Part shown: in pieces, positions 1-9,646 of the stretch
How positions within the stretch are numbered: the stretch's first letter is position 1
Layout: each line of letters begins with the position of its first letter
Origin: an uncultured Bacteroidales bacterium
Lineage (GTDB): Bacteria > Bacteroidota > Bacteroidia > Bacteroidales > UBA932
Assembly: GCA_944326305.1 (NCBI GenBank)
Contig: CALVDL010000001.1
Coordinates: 1-64,000, forward strand
Direction: 5' to 3'
Length of the DNA: 64,000 bases
Notes under the pieces: model-generated
Database searches by the model: none
What the model was told of the DNA's origin: nothing
What the model saw: only the letters and a program-made list of their open reading frames with translations
Translations under genes and position numbers: made by a program

Positions 1-33
1 AAGGGAATGAAGTAATAATGCCAAATCCTTAAC

Positions 34-83
34 AAACAAACACCCGACTTTACATTCTTGGGTGTAAAATCGGGTGTTTGTTT
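34..83. terminator. Long hairpin, likely bidirectional terminator
   Basis: Bases 34-54 and 63-83 form a stem of about 21 bp with one mismatch (C48/A69) and an 8-base loop. The outer stem is A-rich on the left and T-rich on the right, so it could end transcription on both strands. It lies just beyond the 3' end of the minus-strand tRNA-Ser gene and would end that transcript. Confidence 0.75.
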
Positions 84-112
84 TGTAAAACATTGATTCT
101 CAATGTTTATTG

Positions 113-197
113 CGGAGAGGGAGGGATTCGAACCCCCGGAGCCTTTCAGCTCAACAGTTTTCAAGACTGCCGTAATCGACCACTCTACCACCTCTCC
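113..197 (-). tRNA. tRNA-Ser (anticodon UGA)
   Basis: On the minus strand a complete 85-base class II tRNA folds. The acceptor arms pair GGAGAGG with CCTCTCC, the anticodon loop reads CTTGAAA (anticodon TGA), a long variable arm follows, and the T arm carries GGTTCGAATCC. The variable arm and anticodon identify a serine tRNA reading UCA/UCG-type codons. It has its own promoter at 248-278 and the hairpin at 34-83 as terminator. CCA is not fully encoded. Confidence 0.95.
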
Positions 198-247
198 AAT
201 ATTGTCAATCATTCCGGATATTTGTACTTGTTTCCCGAAACGGATTG

Positions 248-278
248 CAAAGGTAGTGATTTTTTGTAAACAAGCAAA
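248..278 (-). promoter_or_regulatory. Bacteroidota-type promoter of tRNA-Ser
   Basis: Reading the minus strand, TTTG (275-278) is followed after 19 bases by TACCTTTG (248-255), an exact fit to the Bacteroidota housekeeping consensus TTTG-N19-21-TAnnTTTG. Transcription would start around 241, about 45 bases before the tRNA. Confidence 0.8.
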
Positions 279-304
279 TTTTATTCAATGTATTTTGAAA
301 AAAA

Positions 305-1717
305 TCACAACTCTTTTCTCAGCCGCGCCTTAGGGATTCCGAGCTGGTCGCGGTATTTCGCTATTGTTCGGCGGGCGACCTTGTACCCTTTGCCGCTCAT
401 TACGGACACCAGCTGGTCATCGGTAAGAGGGTGGCGTTTGTCCTCGTTGTCCACACACTCCTGGAGAGCCTTTTTGAGCTCTCTTGTGGATACCTCTTCT
501 CCGTCCTGGTTTTCAAGCCCCTCGGAAAAGAAGTATTTAAGAGAATAGATCCCGAAGTGGGTTTCAATATATTTGCTGTTCACTACTCTGGAAATCGTCG
601 ATATGTCGAAACCGGTCCTTTCTGCAATGTCTTTGAGTACCATAGGCTTCAGGTGGCTTTCATCCCCGTCGATGAAATAGTCGTGCTGGTAGTCTATGAT
701 AGCTTTCATGGTGCTTTCGAGGGTGTTGTGCCTTTGTTTGATGGCTTCCACGAACCACTTGGCCGAGTCGAGTTTCTTTTTGACAAAGGTGGCTGCTTCC
801 TTCTTTTCCCTTTCCGAAGAGTTTGCCGCTTCCAACAGTATGTCTGCATACTTCTTGTTGACACGGAGTTCCGGGATGGAGAATCTCGGCATTGTGAGCT
901 TCAGTTCTCCGTTTTCGAGCGTCAGGACAAAGTCCGGGACAATCTGCTGTGCCTGGTCGTTGTATGAGTCGTCGATCTGGCCGCCAGGGGAAGGGTTCAG
1001 CTTCAGTATCTTGGACATCGCTGCCTTCATTTCCTCTTCGGAAATGCCCATGCGCGAGATTATCTTCTGGAAATGCTTGTTTGTGAATTCCGTAAAAAAG
1101 TCCTTGAGTATCCTGGTGGCATTGATGACCTCCGGAGTCTGTTTCATGGTGCGTATCTGCAGGAGGAGGCATTCCCTCAAGTCTCTTGCCCCGACACCTG
1201 CCGGGTCGAACTCCTGTATGACCTTAAGCATGTCGAGCACTTCCTGCTCGTCGGTCTCGATACCGGCCCTGAAGGCCAGGTCGTCCACCAGGCTTTCAAT
1301 GCTGCGCCTCAGGTAGCCGTCGTCGTCAAGGCTGCCGATGATGAATGCGGCCACGGCGTGCTGGTGCTCGGTCAGGTTCCTGAACCCGAGCTGGTCCATC
1401 AGGCTCTGGGTGAAGCTCTCCTTGACGGAGAATGTATTGTACTGCGGGCGTTCGTCCTTGCCGTAGTTGTTTATCCTCAGCTTGTAGCTCGGGATGGAGT
1501 CGTCCTCCTTGTAGTCGGACAGGGACACTTCCCTCGGCCCGTCATTGTCGTCATCGCTGTCATTAGAGACATTCTCGTCAAGTACGGGGTTCTCTTCCAG
1601 CTCTTTCCGTATCCTCTGTTCCAGTTCCTGGGTAGGAAGCTCGATGAGTTTTATTGTCTGGATCTGGAGAGGGGAGAGCTTCTGAGTCTGTTTAAGTTCC
1701 AATCCTTGTTTCAGCAT
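305..1717 (-). CDS. rpoN: RNA polymerase sigma-54 factor
   Basis: The 470-residue protein has the full sigma-54 layout. A glutamine/leucine-rich N-terminal activator-contact region ([20 protein letters not shown]) comes first, then an acidic linker, the core-binding region, and a C-terminal DNA-binding domain. The domain ends in the signature RpoN box [10 protein letters not shown] at about 448-457. Sigma-54 directs RNA polymerase to -24/-12 promoters and needs an AAA+ enhancer-binding activator; none is encoded nearby. It is the last gene of a minus-strand set behind a SPOR protein (gap 33 bases) and a lipoprotein, so it is probably cotranscribed with them. No separate promoter is visible in the short gap. 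Confidence 0.97.
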   Translation of the reverse strand: MLKQGLELKQTQKLSPLQIQTIKLIELPTQELEQRIRKELEENPVLDENVSNDSDDDNDGPREVSLSDYKEDDSIPSYKLRINNYGKDERPQYNTFSVKESFTQSLMDQLGFRNLTEHQHAVAAFIIGSLDDDGYLRRSIESLVDDLAFRAGIETDEQEVLDMLKVIQEFDPAGVGARDLRECLLLQIRTMKQTPEVINATRILKDFFTEFTNKHFQKIISRMGISEEEMKAAMSKILKLNPSPGGQIDDSYNDQAQQIVPDFVLTLENGELKLTMPRFSIPELRVNKKYADILLEAANSSEREKKEAATFVKKKLDSAKWFVEAIKQRHNTLESTMKAIIDYQHDYFIDGDESHLKPMVLKDIAERTGFDISTISRVVNSKYIETHFGIYSLKYFFSEGLENQDGEEVSTRELKKALQECVDNEDKRHPLTDDQLVSVMSGKGYKVARRTIAKYRDQLGIPKARLRKEL

Positions 1718-1750
1718 AGCATCAAAACATTAGATTATCATCAGAAGACA

Positions 1751-2380
1751 TCATAGTGAGGTGCGCTGCCCGTCCGGTGCCGGCCTCAATACTTTCACCG
1801 TGTCGGTGACTGTCGGTCTGGTCCTGTCCACTGCCGGGTAATTTATGTTTTCCTTGACGACGAATGCCGTAGGGTATTCCTTCACGATGGACCTGAGCAG
1901 CTGCATTGCCTCCGACTTCGTCCTGAAGTCTCCTACCGTGACCTTGAAATAGGGGTTGACGTAGCTCCTGTAGACCGGTATGTCGGGATGAGCGGCGGAG
2001 AAATCCTTTTCCATCTTCTCGGAATCGGTCCTTGCGCTCTGCCTGTTGTCAAAGAAGATTCGGATACGGTATCCGTCCAGGGGCCTTCCGGAGTTTGCGG
2101 CTATGTGGTTTTTAAGGGAATTGCGTATGAGCTGGGACTGGTGTACCTTCACATCGGCGGCGCATCCTGCGTCCTTTGCAGGCATGATGTCGAAGATGTC
2201 CTTGCCCACCAGGCTGCTGTCCACCCTCGGTGCCGGGACGGTGACCACAGAATCCGCAAGCGTATAGCCTTCCGGAATGACGAGAGTGTCGAGCTGCTGG
2301 GCGGCAGCGGCAGCCCCGCAAGCGAAATATACGGCAACCAGTGACGCGGTATTGATGAGTATTTTCTTTATATATTCCAT
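1751..2380 (-). CDS. SPOR-domain protein, exported
   Basis: A 209-residue protein with an N-terminal hydrophobic signal segment (about residues 5-27, ending AAAAAQQ). The C-terminal half (about 100-178) looks like a SPOR domain: the start GYRIRIFFDN, then a motif VYRSYVNPYFKVTVGDFRTK typical of the second half of the fold. SPOR domains bind denuded peptidoglycan, often at division sites. The mature protein is probably periplasmic. It sits between a lipoprotein gene (10-base gap) and rpoN, and this set is likely one operon. The exact role is unknown. Confidence 0.75.
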   Translation of the reverse strand: MEYIKKILINTASLVAVYFACGAAAAAQQLDTLVIPEGYTLADSVVTVPAPRVDSSLVGKDIFDIMPAKDAGCAADVKVHQSQLIRNSLKNHIAANSGRPLDGYRIRIFFDNRQSARTDSEKMEKDFSAAHPDIPVYRSYVNPYFKVTVGDFRTKSEAMQLLRSIVKEYPTAFVVKENINYPAVDRTRPTVTDTVKVLRPAPDGQRTSL

Positions 2381-2390
2381 TTTCAGTTAA

Positions 2391-2876
2391 TTAGAGCGAG
2401 TTTATGATGTTTTTGACAGGAATGTCTTTAAGTTCGAACTTCTTCCAGGGGCTTTTCCCTATCCGGGCCCGGGCGTTCACGTCCATGGTGCAGTCGGATA
2501 TGTCGAAGTCACGGGCCAAAGACATAAGTGCCAGGGGCGAGAGGTCAGGCGAGAGCTTCAGGGAGCAGCTGACTGTCGCCGTATCCAGTCCGCGTCCGCC
2601 GATCTCGAACGGTGCTATGGTGAATGTACCTAAATTTTTCCCGGACTTATACAGGGCCCCGTCGATGCCGGATACGGAAATGTCTTTCGCGGGATTGTCC
2701 ACCGAGACCGACGCAATGGCTTCGGCCGAATCAAGTCCTTTGATAGACAATGATTTGATATTGAAAGACTCTATGCGGATATTCCTGATGTCTTTCAAAC
2801 TTGTACAACCGGTGCAGCATATCATCATCCAGACTGCCGCCAGAACCGCAATTCTGCAGGTAATTCTCTTTCCCAT
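2391..2876 (-). CDS. Small lipoprotein, LEA-like fold possible
   Basis: I take the start at 2876 because the next 20 residues form a lipoprotein signal with lipobox cysteine (VWMMICCTGC). The frame stays open farther upstream but would cross the divergent promoter region. The mature part (about 140 residues) has alternating beta-rich stretches (SIKGLDSAEAIASVSVDNP) that recall late-embryogenesis/WHy-type domains of bacterial lipoproteins; this is a weak resemblance. It is the first gene of the set leading to rpoN. The -7 element at 2884-2891 is only 8 bases from the ATG, so the mRNA may be nearly leaderless. Confidence 0.6.
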   Translation of the reverse strand: MGKRITCRIAVLAAVWMMICCTGCTSLKDIRNIRIESFNIKSLSIKGLDSAEAIASVSVDNPAKDISVSGIDGALYKSGKNLGTFTIAPFEIGGRGLDTATVSCSLKLSPDLSPLALMSLARDFDISDCTMDVNARARIGKSPWKKFELKDIPVKNIINSL

Positions 2877-2883
2877 ATCCTTG

Positions 2884-2891
2884 CAAAGATA
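2884..2891 (-). promoter_or_regulatory. -7 element for the lipoprotein-SPOR-rpoN set
   Basis: The minus strand reads TATCTTTG, matching TAnnTTTG. It is 8 bases before the ATG at 2876, so transcription would begin close to the start codon. No clear TTTG was found at the -33 position. Confidence 0.55.
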
Positions 2892-2918
2892 GAAAAAATA
2901 TAAGTCAGATAAAAATCT

Positions 2919-2926
2919 TATCTTTG
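2919..2926 (+). promoter_or_regulatory. -7 element for miaB
   Basis: TATCTTTG on the plus strand, about 38 bases before the miaB ATG, leaving a leader of roughly 30 bases. It is divergent from the minus-strand element at 2884-2891; the two are separated by 27 bases. Confidence 0.65.
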
Positions 2927-2963
2927 CCCTGTCAAACCAGGGATTGTCATATAATATTATAAT

Positions 2964-4325
2964 ATGGAGAACAGCATAAGACCTATATCGGACCCGTCCA
3001 GGCCGAAAGTATATATAGAGACATACGGGTGCCAGATGAATGTGAATGACAGCGAAGTGATACTGTCTATCCTGCAGGATGCCGGCTACGCCCTGACTGA
3101 AAATATAGAGGAGGCGTCCCTCATCCTTGCCAACACCTGTTCGATCAGGGACAATGCGGAACAGCGCATCTGGGGCCGCATCGAGCAGTTCCGCCTGCAG
3201 AAGCGCAGGAGGGACGGGGTGGTGATAGGCATAGTCGGCTGCATGGCCGAGAGGCTCAAAGAGAAGCTCCTTGACTCCCATGTTGTCGACCTGGTGGCCG
3301 GTCCCGACTCATACAGGTCCCTTCCGGAGCTCATAGGCAGGATAACACCGGACTCGCCCCAGATCAATGTGCTCCTTTCGCACGAGGAGACATATGCGGA
3401 CATTTCTCCTGTCAGGATGGACAAGAACGGTGTCAGCGCGTTCATTTCCATTATGCGCGGATGCAACAACGTATGTTCCTACTGCGTGGTCCCTTATACA
3501 AGGGGGGCGGAGCGCAGCCGCGATCCGGAGACCATCCTCCGTGAGGCGGAGCAGCTGTATGAGAACGGGTACAGGGAGGTCTGCCTGCTTGGGCAGAATG
3601 TCGATTCCTATTACTGGGAGCATCCGGATTCCGCTGACAGGAATGTGGATTTCGCAGGCCTGCTCGAGATGGTCGCCAAGGTCAGCCCGGACCTGAGGGT
3701 CAGGTTCTCGACATCGCACCCCAAGGACATCAGCGACGAGGTCATCTATACGATGGCTATGTATGACAACATCTGCAAGCATATCCACCTCCCTGTGCAG
3801 TCCGGCAGCAACACCATGCTGGAGAAGATGCGCCGCAAGTACACCCGCGAGTGGTATCTGGAGCGTGTCGCCAAGATACGGTCGGTGATTCCGGACTGCG
3901 GGCTCACTACTGATGTGATTGCCGGTTTCTGCGGAGAGACGGAGCAGGATCATGCGGATACGCTCTCGCTGATGGAGGAAGTCTGCTTTGACGGGGCTTT
4001 CATGTTCCAGTATTCGGAGAGGCCCGGTACGCTTGCCGCAAGGAAATACAAGGATGATGTCCCGGAAGATGTCAAGACTGCGAGGCTGAACGAGATCATT
4101 GCGCTCCAGGGGAGGATGAGTCTCAAAAGCAACGAAAAGGAGATAGGCAGGAGGCATGTTGTACTTGTCGAGGGCGTCTCCAAAAAGAACAGCGGTGAGC
4201 TTTTCGGAAGAGCCAGCAACAACAAGGTATGTGTCTTCCCTTCAGGAGGACATGAAATAGGAGAGTATGTTACGGCTGAAGTAATATCTTGTACATCAGC
4301 GACTTTGATTTCAAGGCTGGTGTGA
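2964..4325 (+). CDS. miaB: tRNA-2-methylthio-N6-dimethylallyladenosine synthase
   Basis: This 453-residue radical-SAM methylthiotransferase converts i6A37 to ms2i6A37 in tRNAs reading UNN codons. The N-terminal UPF0004 domain begins YIETYGCQMN and has the three auxiliary-cluster cysteines C23, C59 and C93. The radical-SAM motif CNNVCSYC supplies C167, C171 and C174. A C-terminal TRAM-like stretch occupies about the last 65 residues (VLVEGVSKKNSGELFGRASN). The length is normal. The related methylthiotransferases RimO and MtaB differ in the residues around these cysteines; the YGCQMN and CSYCVVPYTRG stretches favour MiaB. It is a single gene with its own promoter. Confidence 0.96.
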   Translation: MENSIRPISDPSRPKVYIETYGCQMNVNDSEVILSILQDAGYALTENIEEASLILANTCSIRDNAEQRIWGRIEQFRLQKRRRDGVVIGIVGCMAERLKEKLLDSHVVDLVAGPDSYRSLPELIGRITPDSPQINVLLSHEETYADISPVRMDKNGVSAFISIMRGCNNVCSYCVVPYTRGAERSRDPETILREAEQLYENGYREVCLLGQNVDSYYWEHPDSADRNVDFAGLLEMVAKVSPDLRVRFSTSHPKDISDEVIYTMAMYDNICKHIHLPVQSGSNTMLEKMRRKYTREWYLERVAKIRSVIPDCGLTTDVIAGFCGETEQDHADTLSLMEEVCFDGAFMFQYSERPGTLAARKYKDDVPEDVKTARLNEIIALQGRMSLKSNEKEIGRRHVVLVEGVSKKNSGELFGRASNNKVCVFPSGGHEIGEYVTAEVISCTSATLISRLV

Positions 4326-4447
4326 TTCGCCATAGAAGGCTGTCATAAGGGGTCCGGGATCGGCTGCACTTATTTCATCAAGCTGCACTGTTTCCCGGAT
4401 TTTTTATTAATTTCAACCTCTGATTAACCACATTCATATATCTTATT

Positions 4448-5959
4448 ATGAAAGAGAACAGCTCAGAGAAGTATATCCTTGCCCTGGACCAGGGGACAAG
4501 CAGTTCCAGGGCAATCGTATTCGACCGTTCCGGCAGGATCATTTCGGTTTCACAGAAAGAATTCACCCAGTATTTCCCGAAGCCCGGATGGGTGGAGCAT
4601 AACCCGTCGGAAATCTGGTCTTCACAGGCGTCCGTCATAGCCGAGGCCATCACGTCTGTCGGGATAAACGGAAAGAATATCGCCGGAATCGGCATCACGA
4701 ACCAGAGGGAGACTACCATTGTCTGGGATGCGGAGACCGGACAGCCCGTGTATAACGCCATAGTCTGGCAGGACAGGCGGACATCGGGATATTGTGATTC
4801 TCTGAAGAACGATGGCCTCACCGGATATATCCGGCAGAGGACAGGCCTTATAATCGATGCTTATTTCAGTGCCACGAAAATCAGGTGGATCCTTGAAAAT
4901 GTGGAAGGGGCAAGGGCTAAGGCCGAGGCCGGGAAGCTCCGTTTCGGCACTGTGGATTCATGGCTCGTGTGGATGCTGACAAGAGGGGAGAAGCATGTTA
5001 CCGATGTCAGCAACGCTTCGAGGACAATGCTCTTCAATATACATACCCTGCAGTGGGACCCTGACTTGCTGGAGCTGTTCGGCATTCCGGAGACGATGAT
5101 GCCGGAGGTACGTTCCTCAAGCGAGGTATACGGATACACCAAGACTACGATTTTCGCCCATGAGGTGCCTATTTCGGGAATTGCCGGAGACCAGCAGGCC
5201 GCCCTTTTCGGGCAGATGTGCACAGAGCCCGGGTCTGTGAAGAACACATACGGGACAGGCTGTTTCCTTCTTATGAACAGCGGAAGCAGGCCCATACTTT
5301 CTTCCAATGACCTTCTTACCACGATCGCATGGAAGATAGGGGATACCGTCAATTATGCCTTGGAGGGCAGCATTTTCGTGGGCGGTTCCGTGGTCCAGTG
5401 GCTTAGGGACGGACTCGGTGTGATCAGCTCATCTTCAGAAGTTGAGGCACTTGCCGCAAGTGTCCCTGACAGCGGTGGGGTATATTTTGTCCCTGCCCTT
5501 ACGGGCCTCGGAGCCCCGTACTGGGACCAGTATGCGAAAGGATGCATATACGGTATTACGCGGGGGACTAAGGCGGCACACATCGCACGTGCCGCGCTTG
5601 AAGGCATCGCGTTCCAGACCATGGACATAGTCAATGCGATGCAGAAGGACTCCGGAGTAGCCCTCAAGGAGCTGAAAGTCGATGGAGGGGCCTCGCGGAA
5701 CAATCTCCTGATGCAGTTCCAGGCTGACATTCTCGGCGTGCCTGTCATAAGGCCGTCCGTTACAGAGACAACCGCGCTCGGTGCCGCCTATCTTTCCGGC
5801 CTTGCGGTAGGGTACTGGGATGACCTGTCCAGCATCAAGACACAGTGGAGTGCGGAGAGGACTTTCTCTCCTCAGGCTCCGGAAGATTTCGTAATTGCGG
5901 AGAAGGCAGGATGGGCAGATGCCGTTTCCCGTACATTGTCAGACAGACAGGAGGATTGA
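4448..5959 (+). CDS. glpK: Glycerol kinase
   Basis: A 503-residue FGGY-family kinase of normal length that phosphorylates glycerol to sn-glycerol 3-phosphate with ATP. Seen directly are the N-terminal phosphate-binding loop [16 protein letters not shown], the glycerol-contacting GWVEHNP and ITNQRETT segments, and the C-terminal FGGY signature region [19 protein letters not shown]. It is followed after 2 bases by the glycerol facilitator gene, and a cardiolipin synthase comes next. The three probably form a glycerol uptake and phospholipid unit. No clear TAnnTTTG promoter was seen in the 122 bases upstream. Confidence 0.97.
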   Translation: MKENSSEKYILALDQGTSSSRAIVFDRSGRIISVSQKEFTQYFPKPGWVEHNPSEIWSSQASVIAEAITSVGINGKNIAGIGITNQRETTIVWDAETGQPVYNAIVWQDRRTSGYCDSLKNDGLTGYIRQRTGLIIDAYFSATKIRWILENVEGARAKAEAGKLRFGTVDSWLVWMLTRGEKHVTDVSNASRTMLFNIHTLQWDPDLLELFGIPETMMPEVRSSSEVYGYTKTTIFAHEVPISGIAGDQQAALFGQMCTEPGSVKNTYGTGCFLLMNSGSRPILSSNDLLTTIAWKIGDTVNYALEGSIFVGGSVVQWLRDGLGVISSSSEVEALAASVPDSGGVYFVPALTGLGAPYWDQYAKGCIYGITRGTKAAHIARAALEGIAFQTMDIVNAMQKDSGVALKELKVDGGASRNNLLMQFQADILGVPVIRPSVTETTALGAAYLSGLAVGYWDDLSSIKTQWSAERTFSPQAPEDFVIAEKAGWADAVSRTLSDRQED

Positions 5960-5961
5960 GT

Positions 5962-6708
5962 ATGGAACTGTCATTATTCTCAAAATGCGTATTCGAGTTT
6001 CTCGGTACAATGGTCCTTATCCTTCTCGGAGACGGAGTGGTGGCATCGAATTCCCTCGCCAAGTCCAAAGGGCAGAACGGCGGCTGGATTGTCATAACCA
6101 TGGCATGGGGATTCGCGGTAATGTGCGGTGTCTTTATCGCAGGCCCTTATTCAGGGGCGCATCTCAATCCTGCCGTATCGGTGGGGATGGCCGCGGCCGG
6201 CATGTTCCCGTGGGCTTATGTGCCCGGGTATGTGGTTTCGCAGCTGCTCGGGGGATTCGTGGGGGCGGTCCTTGTCTATCTGTTCTATAAGGACCATTTC
6301 GACGCCACAGATGATGCGGACACTAAGCTCGGTGTGTTCTGTACGATGCCTGCCATCCCGGGCAAATGGCGTAACCTTTTCTGCGAGTTTGTCGGCACCT
6401 GGCTACTGGTGTTTGTAATACTTGCCTTTTCTAACAAGGAGAACACGCCGGAAGTCGGTATGGGCAGTCTGGGCGGCTTCCCTGTGACGATGCTCATCAT
6501 GTCCATAGGCATGTCTCTCGGAGGAGCTACGGGCTATGCCATCAATCCGGCCAGGGACCTTTCTCCTCGTATTGCCCATGCCCTGCTCCCGATAAGGGGC
6601 AAGAGGGACAGCGGGTGGAAGTACAGCTGGATTCCGGTGCTGGGACCGCTTCTGGGCGGCCTTTTTGCCGCGGCCATGTATCTTTGTGTATATGATTGTG
6701 TGCTTTAA
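5962..6708 (+). CDS. glpF: Glycerol uptake facilitator (aquaglyceroporin)
   Basis: The start at 5962 gives a 248-residue protein directly behind glpK (2-base gap, GGAGG upstream). A longer reading would overlap glpK by about 115 bases. The MIP-family hourglass has two NPA boxes, HLNPAVSVG in the first half and INPARDLSPR in the second. The Asp after the second NPA-R is typical of glycerol-conducting members rather than strict water channels. Six membrane segments plus two half-helices fit the hydrophobicity by eye. It should carry glycerol across the inner membrane for trapping by GlpK. Confidence 0.94.
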   Translation: MELSLFSKCVFEFLGTMVLILLGDGVVASNSLAKSKGQNGGWIVITMAWGFAVMCGVFIAGPYSGAHLNPAVSVGMAAAGMFPWAYVPGYVVSQLLGGFVGAVLVYLFYKDHFDATDDADTKLGVFCTMPAIPGKWRNLFCEFVGTWLLVFVILAFSNKENTPEVGMGSLGGFPVTMLIMSIGMSLGGATGYAINPARDLSPRIAHALLPIRGKRDSGWKYSWIPVLGPLLGGLFAAAMYLCVYDCVL

Positions 6709-6720
6709 CTGATTCATGGA

Positions 6721-8163
6721 ATGGCACTTCAAATCTTCTCCAATGTTTTTTCGATATTGTATATCCTGCTGATTGTAGGGACTATTCTGATTATCCTGAC
6801 TGACAACCAGGATTCCGGACGCAAGATTTCATGGATACTTGTCATAGGCCTTCTGCCGATAGTGGGCCTTCTGTGCTATGTGGTCTTCGGTTTCAACTGG
6901 AGAAGGGCGGGCTTTTTCCAGAGACGGCACAAGAACTTCCTTAAAGAGTTCGATGAAATGGCCGACGGACGGATAAAGGACCTTCTGTTCGGCCATTCCG
7001 TCGAGGAGAAAATCAGGGAGGACTACAGGGAGGTCGCCCGTCTGCTTTCAGAGGTCGACAAGATCACTGTGAGCGATGACAATGACATTGAGATCATCAC
7101 CTCCGGAAAGCGCAAGTTCGATGCCCTGACCGAGGACATCCGCAATGCCAGGGACCATATCCATATGGAGTATTTCTATTTCAAGAAGGACATGGGCAGC
7201 CGCAAGATACGCGCCCTCCTCATGCAGAAGGCTCGGGAAGGGGTGAAGGTCAGGTTCATACATGAGAATATCGCCAATATCGAGATCAGCTCCCGGTATT
7301 ACAATGAGATGAAGAAGGCCGGTGTCGAAGTAGTCCCTTTCACCAATACGAGGATAACCCATTTGACCATCGGTGCCCAGCTGAATTACCGTGACCACAG
7401 GAAAATAGTAGTGATTGACGGCAAGATAGGCTATACCGGGGGGATGAACATCAGCGATGACTATTTTGTACGCTGGCGTGATACGCACATGAGGATTACC
7501 GGTGAGGCGGTATCTAGCCTGCAATACAGCTTCATGAATTCTTTTATAACATCAGGGGGCAAGATCCGGGAAGACTATTCCAGGTATTTCCCTCAGCATG
7601 TTAAACTTAGTCCTGCAAAGCTGATCCAGATTGTCCCGGACGAGCCTGACAACCAATGGCCTGTAATCCAGATGGGGACCGTGTGGGCCGTACAGCATGC
7701 CAGGAATTATATCTATATCCAGACTCCGTACTTTGTGCCTCCCGAGCCATTGCTGCAGGCCCTTGAATCTACAGCCTTGAAGGGCGTGGATGTACGTATA
7801 ATGATTCCGAAGAAAGCCGACCTGTGCTATATGGGGCCGGCCAACAGGTCGTACTATACTGAGTGTCTGGAAGCCGGGATAAAAATATACGAGAAGACAG
7901 GCAACTTCATACATTCTAAAACTCTTGTTGCGGATGACTATCTCTCGATTCTGGGGTCTGCCAATATGGACTACAGGAGCTTTGACCTGAACTATGAGAT
8001 AAATACATACATTTACGACGAATCTGTCTCCAGGGAGAACAAGGCCATCTTCCTGTATGACCTTGAATCATGTGAGGAGGTGACGCTTGAGAAATGGCGG
8101 AAGATACCGTGGTACAGCAAGCTGCTTCAGTCTCTGATCCGGCTTTTCGCCCCGTTGCTGTAG
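6721..8163 (+). CDS. cls: Cardiolipin synthase (PLD family)
   Basis: A 480-residue phospholipase D superfamily enzyme that condenses phosphatidylglycerol into cardiolipin. Two N-terminal membrane segments (about residues 5-30 and 36-58) are followed by two HKD motifs: YRDHRKIVVIDGKIGYTGG in the middle and FIHSKTLVADDYLSILGS near the C-terminus. The first is about 220 residues in, as in ClsA-type enzymes. It begins 12 bases after glpF and ends before a strong bidirectional terminator. Its place behind glpKF suggests a link between glycerol supply and phospholipid synthesis; that link is inference. Confidence 0.95.
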   Translation: MALQIFSNVFSILYILLIVGTILIILTDNQDSGRKISWILVIGLLPIVGLLCYVVFGFNWRRAGFFQRRHKNFLKEFDEMADGRIKDLLFGHSVEEKIREDYREVARLLSEVDKITVSDDNDIEIITSGKRKFDALTEDIRNARDHIHMEYFYFKKDMGSRKIRALLMQKAREGVKVRFIHENIANIEISSRYYNEMKKAGVEVVPFTNTRITHLTIGAQLNYRDHRKIVVIDGKIGYTGGMNISDDYFVRWRDTHMRITGEAVSSLQYSFMNSFITSGGKIREDYSRYFPQHVKLSPAKLIQIVPDEPDNQWPVIQMGTVWAVQHARNYIYIQTPYFVPPEPLLQALESTALKGVDVRIMIPKKADLCYMGPANRSYYTECLEAGIKIYEKTGNFIHSKTLVADDYLSILGSANMDYRSFDLNYEINTYIYDESVSRENKAIFLYDLESCEEVTLEKWRKIPWYSKLLQSLIRLFAPLL

Positions 8164-8208
8164 GTTTTTTGGGGGGCATGAGGCAGCCCAAAGAAGAATG
8201 TAATGTCA

Positions 8209-8247
8209 AAAAAAAGAACTGACCATTTCCGGATCAGTTCTTTTTTT
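8209..8247. terminator. Bidirectional terminator between cls and the efflux operon
   Basis: A perfect 14-bp stem pairs 8209-8222 with 8234-8247. It has an A-run on the left, a T-run on the right, and an 11-base loop. It sits between the convergent cls and tolC-like genes and can serve both. Confidence 0.9.
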
Positions 8248-8269
8248 ATTGAATTACAGGGAACAAGGA

Positions 8270-9646
8270 TTATTCCTTTCCTCCTCCGAGCGCCTGGTAG
8301 AGGGTTACGACAGACTGCAGCAGCTGGTACTGGTCGCTGATGGCGTTGAGCTGTGCGCTGAGCAGGGACTGCTGTGCAGTCAGAAGCTCAAGGTATGTAG
8401 TCCCGGATGAGTTCCTGAACAGGTATTCCGTAGAAGTAAGTGTCCTTTCTAGGTCCTTGCACTGGGCCTGATGCTTTTCGAGCATGGTCTCATGCGTCTG
8501 GATTGCAAAGAGGGCATTGTTGACCTCCTCTCCTGCCGTGAGCAGGGCCTGGCGGTAGTTGAGCCTTGCAATCTCTTCTTCAGCCTTGCTTACTTTGAGG
8601 TTGGCCCTGAGCTGCCCGTGGTTGAAGATAGGGACAGTCAGCTGGCCGAGTGCGGAAAGGAGCCATCCGGAAGGGTTGGTGATTGCCTGTCCCAAACTGT
8701 TCGTCCATCCTGCGCTGCCTGAAAGGTTGATGCTCGGATAGAACGCGGACCTTGCCATGCTGGTCGTATAGTAGGAGCTGGCGTATGCCATTTCCGCCTG
8801 GATGACATCAGGCCTGTTGGACAGGAGCTGGAGCGGTACGGATACTGAGATGTTGTCCGGTATGGTCTGCTCGGCAAGGGTACCTCTTTCAATCTGGAAG
8901 TACGGCTGTCCGAGCAGAGAGCAGAGGGAATTCTCTGTCTCTCTCTGCTGCCTTAGAAGATCGGCATACGATGCTTCAAGGGCATAGAGGTTGGCCCTGG
9001 CCTGTGTCACGGCGCTCTCGTTTGTCTGCCCGACTTTCAGCATGGCCTCCATGGTCCTTACCTGTTCTTTCCAGATCTCGACATTTTCTGCGCTTATCTT
9101 CACCTGGTCATCCAGCATCAGAAGTGCATAGTATGAGTTGGCTATTGTCCCGATGATCTGGGACCTTACTGCCTGCTGGTATGCCTGCTGCTGCAGGAGT
9201 GTGGCCTGCGCCCCGCGTTTTGAGTTGAGGAGCGAACCGAAAAGGTCCACATCCCAGCTGACTGCGCCGCCTACGTTGTAGGTCCAGCTCGCCTTATTTG
9301 CGTCTATGCTGCTGAGTCCGCCCTGCGGTGTGAGGTTGAGGCTCGGGGCATAGGCCCATTTGGCTGCGGCAAGCTGGGCTTTTGCGGATTCGACCCTCAG
9401 GATTGCGCTCTGCAGGTCAACATTGTGCTCGAGGCCTGTCCTGATGAGGTCCTGCAGATGCGGGTCCGTGAACATTTCATCCCACGGCATATATCCGAGC
9501 GATGTAGAGTCTTCTGTCGCTACATCCATTGCTTCAGCCCGGTAGAGGCTATCTACAGGGAGGTCTTCCGGCCTCTGGTATTTCCTGTAGATAGAACAGC
9601 TGCTGGTGAGTGCTACTATTATTGTAAATAAGACTATCTTTTTCAT
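8270..9646 (-). CDS. RND efflux outer-membrane lipoprotein (NodT/OprM type)
   Basis: A 458-residue outer-membrane channel of the TolC/NodT family. The lipoprotein signal ends in SSCS (Cys17), which would anchor the trimer to the outer membrane. Two outer-membrane efflux domains of about 190 residues each follow, with the usual coiled-coil content (AILRVESAKAQLAAAKWAYA, SKAEEEIARLNYRQALLTAG) and the family phrase LSNRPDVIQAE in between. It is the third gene of a minus-strand operon after the membrane-fusion protein and the pump; its start shares base 9646 with the pump's stop region. It completes a tripartite drug or bile-salt exporter; the substrate cannot be told. Confidence 0.93.
   Translation of the reverse strand: MKKIVLFTIIVALTSSCSIYRKYQRPEDLPVDSLYRAEAMDVATEDSTSLGYMPWDEMFTDPHLQDLIRTGLEHNVDLQSAILRVESAKAQLAAAKWAYAPSLNLTPQGGLSSIDANKASWTYNVGGAVSWDVDLFGSLLNSKRGAQATLLQQQAYQQAVRSQIIGTIANSYYALLMLDDQVKISAENVEIWKEQVRTMEAMLKVGQTNESAVTQARANLYALEASYADLLRQQRETENSLCSLLGQPYFQIERGTLAEQTIPDNISVSVPLQLLSNRPDVIQAEMAYASSYYTTSMARSAFYPSINLSGSAGWTNSLGQAITNPSGWLLSALGQLTVPIFNHGQLRANLKVSKAEEEIARLNYRQALLTAGEEVNNALFAIQTHETMLEKHQAQCKDLERTLTSTEYLFRNSSGTTYLELLTAQQSLLSAQLNAISDQYQLLQSVVTLYQALGGGKE

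Noticed and set aside
3309..4157. 282-codon open frame opposite miaB
   Set aside because: Antisense shadow of a strongly conserved gene, with no start signal or family match.
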